The position numbers and the translations under genes were made by a program. This document shows, one piece after another, positions 59,334 through 64,000 of a DNA stretch of 64,000 nucleotides. How positions within the stretch are numbered: the stretch's first letter is position 1; each line of letters starts with the position of its first letter. The notes below the pieces were generated by a model. It was given only the letters and a program-made list of their open reading frames with translations, made no database searches and was not told the origin of the DNA. The DNA is from Streptomyces sp. NBC_01454. GTDB lineage: Bacteria > Actinomycetota > Actinomycetes > Streptomycetales > Streptomycetaceae. The stretch lies in assembly GCF_036227565.1 (NCBI RefSeq), contig NZ_CP109460.1:1-64000 (forward strand), read 5' to 3'.

Positions 59334-59406
59334 GTTCCGCTGTCCGCTGTCCCGTGCCTCTGTCCGCTGTCCCGTGCCTCTGTCCGCTGTCCGCTGTCCC
59401 GTGCCC
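59334..59406 (+). repeat. 20-base tandem repeats upstream of the DinB_2 gene
   Basis: The unit TGTCCGCTGTCCCGTGCCTC is repeated with internal TCCGCTGTCC duplications, about three and a half copies. It lies just before the gene start on the minus strand and could vary promoter strength. Confidence 0.8.
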
Positions 59407-59558
59407 CTGCCGACCGGGCGGGCAACCGGACGGTGAACGTGTGACGGGTTACCCGGGGTACAGAAGACCAGTCAGCGGAGGCCGAGACAAGACCTTGCGC
59501 AGGGTGCGGTGCAGGTCACCGGGTGGCCGCCGACCCCTACCGGGCCGGCGGCGTCCCG

Positions 59559-61019
59559 CTACGCAGGAGTGTCGTGGTGATTTCGGAGCGCCGGGCGCCG
59601 TTCCCGGACCGGACTCACGGACTCCAGCAGGCTGCCAAGCCGGAGCAGGGTGTCCTCGGCGTTCCACTTCGTCACCAGTTGCACACCGATCGGCAGTCCC
59701 TCGGGGCTTGCGCCGAAGGGCACGGAGAGCGCCGGCAGGCCGGTCAGGTTGAACGGGACCGTGGCACGCATGACGTTCCAGGCGGGGACGGTCACCCCGT
59801 CGACGACGTACTCCCTCCGGCCGTGCGGGGGCGCGGGCATGGTCACCACGGGGCAGAGCAGTGCGTCGTAGTGTGCGAAGTACGCCGCGAATGCCGACTT
59901 CAGGTCTTCGACGGTGCGCTGCGCCGTCACATAGTCGCCGAGCGGGACGTCCGGCAGCGTCAGCGTGTGCGCGAGCACCGCGTGCAGTTCGTCCTCGCGG
60001 CCCGCGGTGTGCTCCTTGAAGTACGGAAGGATTTCCGGCAGGAAGAGTTGCGCGCTCAGCGCCGTGCAGTCGCAGGCCTCCAGTTCCGGCAGGCGCACTT
60101 CGGCCACTCGGCAGCCGCTCTCACCCAGTGCCTTCGCGGCGGCGGCCACGGTCGCCGACACCGCGGGGTCCACCGGCCCGAAGCCGGGCTGCACCAGCCA
60201 TCCGATCCGCAGGCCGTCCCCCGGGGCCGGGTCTCCCCCGGTGCCGGCCGAGGCCGGGGTGACGGGGGCAGCGTCCGGGGCGTCCACGGCGTAGCCGTCC
60301 AGCCCGTCGGGGCCGGCGAGTACCGAGTAGGCCGTGGCGATGTCGCGGACGGTGCGGGCCATCGGGCCCACGTGCCAGTAGCGGCGCAGGACGTCCGGCC
60401 AGTGGCCGGTGAACGGGATCCGACCGTGGGTCGCCTTGAGGGCGACGATGCCGGTGTAGTGGGCCGGTCCGCGCATCGAGATCGCGACGTCGCTGCCGAG
60501 GCCGATCGGCGAGAGTCCGGCGGCAATGGCTGCCGATTCCCCACCGCTCGACCCGCCGGGGGTCCGTTCCGGGTCCCACGGGTTGAGGGAGCGGCCGGAG
60601 ACGAGGTTGTCGCTCTCCGTCCAGTAGGAGAACTCCGGCAGGTTGGTCTTCCCGATCGGGATCGCGCCGGCCGCCTTGAAGCGGGCCACCGAGGTCGCGT
60701 CCCGGTCCGGGACGTGTCCGGCGAAGAGGTGCGAGCCGCGCATGGTCCGGACACCGGCCGAATCGAGCGAGTCCTTGATGGTGAACGGGACGCCGTGCAG
60801 GGGTCCGAGCGGCTCACCGCCCAGGACCGCCTCCTGTGCGGACTTGGCAGCGTCGAGGGCCTGTTCGGCGATCACCGTCACCACGGCGTTGAGGCCCGGA
60901 TTGATCTCGTCGATGCGGTCGAGGTGCGCCTGGACGACCTCCAGCGGGGACACTTCGCGCGTCCGGATGCGGGCCGCCAGATCGGTGGCGTCCAGGAAGC
61001 AAAGGTCGGTCGGGGTCAT
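59559..61019 (-). CDS. Amidase-signature family hydrolase
   Basis: A 486-residue amidase from ATG 61019. The Ser-cisSer-Lys machinery is visible: Lys82 in [10 protein letters not shown], the glycine-rich [12 protein letters not shown] at 154-164, and Ser181 in [13 protein letters not shown]. It hydrolyses amides or esters in the cytoplasm; amidases of this length include aryl-acylamidases and fatty-amide types. The substrate cannot be deduced. It is divergent from an SDR gene over 426 bases with a 23-base repeat array, and convergent genes are absent, so joint control is possible. Confidence 0.85.
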   Translation of the reverse strand: MTPTDLCFLDATDLAARIRTREVSPLEVVQAHLDRIDEINPGLNAVVTVIAEQALDAAKSAQEAVLGGEPLGPLHGVPFTIKDSLDSAGVRTMRGSHLFAGHVPDRDATSVARFKAAGAIPIGKTNLPEFSYWTESDNLVSGRSLNPWDPERTPGGSSGGESAAIAAGLSPIGLGSDVAISMRGPAHYTGIVALKATHGRIPFTGHWPDVLRRYWHVGPMARTVRDIATAYSVLAGPDGLDGYAVDAPDAAPVTPASAGTGGDPAPGDGLRIGWLVQPGFGPVDPAVSATVAAAAKALGESGCRVAEVRLPELEACDCTALSAQLFLPEILPYFKEHTAGREDELHAVLAHTLTLPDVPLGDYVTAQRTVEDLKSAFAAYFAHYDALLCPVVTMPAPPHGRREYVVDGVTVPAWNVMRATVPFNLTGLPALSVPFGASPEGLPIGVQLVTKWNAEDTLLRLGSLLESVSPVRERRPALRNHHDTPA

Positions 61020-61445
61020 CGATTTCCGCCACGCGAAACCATGGAATCCGGACTCCGTTGCGTTGGTGGGGCAGGGGGAATGCGCCATGGGGATGCGCGT
61101 GATCACAGTATCCGAGGGCGGGAGGCCCGAACCGGTAGTCAGCTGTGGGGAGGCTGATTCCAGGTATATTCCGGTCACTGTCTCGCAGGATGTGCCGCCG
61201 GGTCCGGGGTCTCGGATTTCGGCCGGACGGGAGCCGAGTTCGTGGGCGGCTCCGAGTCGGATTCGTGGCGGGTACGGAGTCGGATTCATGGTGGGGACGG
61301 AGTCGGGTTCATGGCCGGGACGGACACGACGGGGCGCCAGGGGCGACGGGCCCGGCAACGGTCCGCGGGAAGGGTCCGGCTCCCCCGCCGACAGGAGCGT
61401 CACCAGCAAGATCACGATCTGCCGCCGGGGTATTAAGGTGCAGGC
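61020..61445. other. Divergent promoter region with repeats
   Basis: Carries the amidase and SDR promoters and the repeat array 61230-61321; no gene seen. Confidence 0.45.
61230..61321 (+). repeat. 23-base imperfect tandem repeats
   Basis: Four units of the type GGAGTCGGATTCATGGTGGG plus GAC, the last three well conserved, between the divergent amidase and SDR genes. Confidence 0.7.
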
Positions 61446-62225
61446 ATGACTTCGCAGGCGTACCTCTCCGCATTGTTCTCGTTGGACGGCCGGGTGGCTG
61501 TGGTGACCGGCGGTAGTTCCGGCATCGGCCGGGGCATCACCGAAGCCCTCGCGCGCGCCGGGGCGAGCGTGGTGGTCATAGCACGGCGCAAGGCCGAACT
61601 GACCAGCACAGTCGATGAGTTGACGGCTCAGGGCTGCCGTGCGGCCTGGGTGAGCGCGGACCTCGGTACCCGCGACGGCGTGCGCGCTGCGGCGGAGGAA
61701 GCGGCTGAGGTGTTCGGTGAGCCGGACATCCTGGTCAACTCTGCCGGGGTCAATCTGCGGCCGCCGATGGGGGAACTGGACGACGAGGTCTGGGACACCA
61801 CGATGGCGGTGAACCTCGAAGCGCCGCACCTGCTGGGACAGCGATTCGGGCCCGGTATGGCCGAACGGGGCTTCGGCCGCATCATCCACATCACCTCTCA
61901 GCAGGCACATCGCGCGTTCGTCCAGAGCGGCGCCTACGGTGTGTCCAAGGGCGCGTTGGAGTCGCTGGCCCGTTCGCAGGCCGAGGCGTGGTCGCCGTAC
62001 GGGGTCACCTGCAACACGCTGGTGCCCGGGTTTGTGATGACGCCGCTCAACAAGCCGTTGTGGTCCGACCCCGAGACCGTCAAGGTACTGGCGGCGCGCA
62101 CGATGATCGGACGCAATGGACTGGCCGAGGACTTCGCCGGGGCGGCGGTGTTCCTGGCGAGCCGCGCCTCCGCGTACGTCACCGGTCAGGCGCTCTTCGT
62201 CGACGGCGGGCTCTCCGTTCACTGA
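61446..62225 (+). CDS. SDR-family oxidoreductase
   Basis: A 259-residue classical short-chain dehydrogenase. The NAD(P) site TGGSSGIG is at 21-28, the NSAG motif near 98 (ILVNSAGVN), catalytic Ser in HITSQQ, and Tyr-x3-Lys near 164-168 ([10 protein letters not shown]). The C-terminus [15 protein letters not shown] is typical of 3-oxoacyl reductase or sugar dehydrogenase-like members. An Arg at position 47-48 after the second strand (IARRKAEL) favours NADP(H). Substrate unknown. It faces the amidase gene. Confidence 0.85.
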   Translation: MTSQAYLSALFSLDGRVAVVTGGSSGIGRGITEALARAGASVVVIARRKAELTSTVDELTAQGCRAAWVSADLGTRDGVRAAAEEAAEVFGEPDILVNSAGVNLRPPMGELDDEVWDTTMAVNLEAPHLLGQRFGPGMAERGFGRIIHITSQQAHRAFVQSGAYGVSKGALESLARSQAEAWSPYGVTCNTLVPGFVMTPLNKPLWSDPETVKVLAARTMIGRNGLAEDFAGAAVFLASRASAYVTGQALFVDGGLSVH

Positions 62226-62464
62226 ACTCGGTATCCGGTCGGGGCCCTGCGACGCGTGATGGCGACCTCGCCGCGCAGGTCGAGCAGTGTTACCTCAGCA
62301 TCGGCGGTGCCCTGACCGAGCCCGGTGGCTGCTTCGCCGACGTGGCGAACGTCTGGTGCGCGGCGAGCAGCGGGCGCAGGTGCGCGGGGGCCAGCCGGCC
62401 AGGGCGGTGGGCGTGGTGGTCGCGTCTTGCGGCTGCTCAGGGTCCCTGCTGACCCGCGCCCGGA

Positions 62465-64000
62465 TCAGGACAAGACGATCTCCAGCCAGGGGCTCATCAT
62501 GGTTCCGGACGTGCCGCGCGGCTGCTGGTCCAGCTCTGCCTGGGCGGATTGCAGGTCCTGGCCCGGACCCTGCCAGAACGTGTACGGCTTGCCGTTGTGC
62601 TCGGGAGGGATCAGCGCCCAGTACTGGTAGTGCGTCAGGGTGAGGTAGACGCGCTTGTTGATGTAGTCCAGCACCACCTTGACGTTGTGCTCCCAGTCGC
62701 TTCCCGTGCCGGTGTACTCGGCGAAGCCGCGGGGTGCCGTGGCCGCGTTCTGGACCGAGGAGCCCGCGCCGGACTGCGAGTGAGCGGTGTAGTGGGCGTG
62801 CAGCCCCTGGGCGTGTGCGGGGACGGCGTCGGGGGCGAACTGGTTGTCGGGCAGTCTGCCGTAGTCGTCCTGGTGCCAACTGCGCAGCGTCCCGGGCTGG
62901 TTGGGGCTCTTGTCGCGGACCGCTTTCTGCGCTTCGGTCCGCTCGTCGATCACCGGTTGCTGCTGTCCCGCGTCCGGTGTCTCCAACTGGTAGCGCACGT
63001 CGAAGATGAGGTTGAGCAGCGGGCGCGGCAGCATGTCGACGGCCTGCTTCAGCGTGAGCCGCGTCAGTGGCAGGTTCGCCCCACCCCGTGCATGGCTCTG
63101 GAGCCTCGGCTGCTCCTGCTGGGCTCCCCCGGCGACGACCGGGCCGAGCGACCGGCCGGTCTTCTCCCGCATCGTGTCGTCGTTTCCCCAGTACGGCTCC
63201 GTCTTCCCGGAGAGGGACGAGTGGTAGTAGCCGGTTTCCTCGGTGCTCGGCTGCGTCGCGTACCGGGTGTCCGCGTTCGGCACCGGAACCATGGCGCCTG
63301 GCCCCTCCGGGTGGTCCGGCGGATTGTGGTCGGAGGCGTAGGTCTGCTGGTCCTCCAGGAAGGTGTTCACCGCGCCGACGAGCATGGTGGTCAGCCGGAG
63401 GGCCCCCGGCACATCGGGGGTGGCGGACTTGAGTCCCCGCTTGATCTCTCTGAGTTCCGCCTCGAACGTGCCCTCGGGGTTGAGCTTCTGGGCGCGGCTG
63501 ACCTCGTCCTGCACGGCGATTGCCAGATACCGCAGGAGCTGGGGCGCGGTGAGTGTCTGCTCGGTGGCGTCCACTCCCCGCAGGTACATACCGGGAGTGA
63601 CCTTGACGGTCCGCTGCACGGCGGCCGGTCCGCCGGCCGCCGCACGCGCTGCGGAACCGGAACCGGAGTCGTGCGTCCCGGCCGCGTGCCCCGCCATGAC
63701 GCGCTGCGCGGTGGCCTCGGCCTCCCGTTCGAACCGGTCGGCGGGGTCCGAGACCTTCAGACTGTCCCCGTTGTCGGTCCCGGCGACGGGGCCTCGGCGC
63801 TGCTGGATCACATGCACGAGCTCATGGGCCAGGGTGTGCCGGTCCGCGCCGCCCTCCCCGATGACGACGTGGCTGCCCGAGGTGTACGCCCGTGCGCCCA
63901 CCTCGGCCGCGGAGGACCGGGCCGCCGCGTCGCTGTGGATCCGCACGTCGGAGAAGTCTGCGCCGAGCCGGGTCTCCATGTCGGTACGGGTGGTCTCGTC
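62465..64000 (-). CDS. DUF4157 protein, 5' end outside the window
   Basis: The C-terminal 511 residues of a larger protein; the frame is open to the window edge, with ATG 63979 being internal. Residues 1-120 (from 63979) are a DUF4157 domain: METRLGADFSDVRIHSDAAA, AYTSGSHVVIGEGGADRHTL, and the zincin-like HELVH at 52-56. The rest is a long region with no recognised fold (YWGNDDTMREKTGRSL, NVKVVLDYINKRVYLTLTHY). DUF4157 is commonly found in cargo of extracellular contractile injection systems and other large actinobacterial loci. The C-terminal part may be the effector; no injection genes are inside the window. Confidence 0.75.
   Translation of the reverse strand, partial: DETTRTDMETRLGADFSDVRIHSDAAARSSAAEVGARAYTSGSHVVIGEGGADRHTLAHELVHVIQQRRGPVAGTDNGDSLKVSDPADRFEREAEATAQRVMAGHAAGTHDSGSGSAARAAAGGPAAVQRTVKVTPGMYLRGVDATEQTLTAPQLLRYLAIAVQDEVSRAQKLNPEGTFEAELREIKRGLKSATPDVPGALRLTTMLVGAVNTFLEDQQTYASDHNPPDHPEGPGAMVPVPNADTRYATQPSTEETGYYHSSLSGKTEPYWGNDDTMREKTGRSLGPVVAGGAQQEQPRLQSHARGGANLPLTRLTLKQAVDMLPRPLLNLIFDVRYQLETPDAGQQQPVIDERTEAQKAVRDKSPNQPGTLRSWHQDDYGRLPDNQFAPDAVPAHAQGLHAHYTAHSQSGAGSSVQNAATAPRGFAEYTGTGSDWEHNVKVVLDYINKRVYLTLTHYQYWALIPPEHNGKPYTFWQGPGQDLQSAQAELDQQPRGTSGTMMSPWLEIVLS

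Overview
The window has the composition and gene content of a Streptomyces-type actinobacterium: very high GC, coding strands rich in G or C at third positions, many GTG/TTG starts, GGAGG-type ribosome sites, and actinobacterial families throughout (RheA/Hsp18, DUF2267, DUF6233, I36 inhibitors, maleylpyruvate-isomerase-like proteins). It looks like the unstable arm of a linear replicon. The first 177 bases are a run of GC-rich fold-backs resembling a Streptomyces telomere, followed by a TtrA-like helicase, and then by a long stretch of transposon remnants and broken genes.

Layout. 0-4 kb: telomere-like fold-backs, a small gene with an in-frame TGA, and a helicase with helicase-associated domains. 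4.4-6.3 kb: a complete but decayed insertion sequence with 16-bp ends, 5-bp target duplications and a passenger gene. 6.3-11.6 kb: secreted proteins, a broken three-gene cluster, and a MITE-like element. 11.8-13.5 kb: an IS5-type element carrying a convergent passenger gene. 14-20.7 kb: secreted proteins and an M4 protease, between two nearly identical inverted transposase fragments 3.7 kb apart, then a ruined AraC gene. 21-27.8 kb: an FAD monooxygenase, a TetR/quinone-reductase pair, a VOC protein, remnants of conjugative or plasmid genes, a leucine-rich-repeat protein and a membrane protein. 28.3-31.3 kb: a MobF relaxase fragment and a heat-shock island (two DUF2267 genes, hsp18, divergent rheA, with two RheA-type operators between hsp18 and rheA). 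31.5-37.7 kb: a GNAT gene broken by an inverted internal duplication, IS701 and ISL3 remnants, a YVTN-repeat protein, and a methyltransferase gene lying between 82-bp inverted repeats.

38-43.2 kb: an AraC regulator with a styrene/indole monooxygenase pair, StyA1 and the StyA2B fusion, bracketed by two degenerate CRISPR-like repeat pairs. 43.7-47.3 kb: the most unusual gene in the window, a sodium/solute symporter fused to PAS, GAF, PP2C/SpoIIE phosphatase and HATPase domains. 47.6-53.7 kb: truncated MFS, DinB, IS5 fragments, a lectin and a second IS5-type element with the same passenger family. 54-56 kb: an overlapping operon of a small protein, an ECF sigma factor and a partner. 56.5-64 kb: a second I36 inhibitor-like protein, an aldo/keto reductase, a maleylpyruvate-isomerase-like protein, an amidase, an SDR, and the C-terminal part of a DUF4157 protein that runs off the window.

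Connected functions: AraC-StyA1-StyA2B looks like a regulated flavin epoxidation unit; Hsp18-RheA-DUF2267 looks like a heat-stress unit; the symporter-phosphatase fusion looks like a one-protein system that senses a solute and acts on partner-switch targets. Several genes carry frameshifts or stops. Some could be sequencing errors (for example the G run near 53270), but their concentration beside insertion sequences fits real decay of a chromosome arm.
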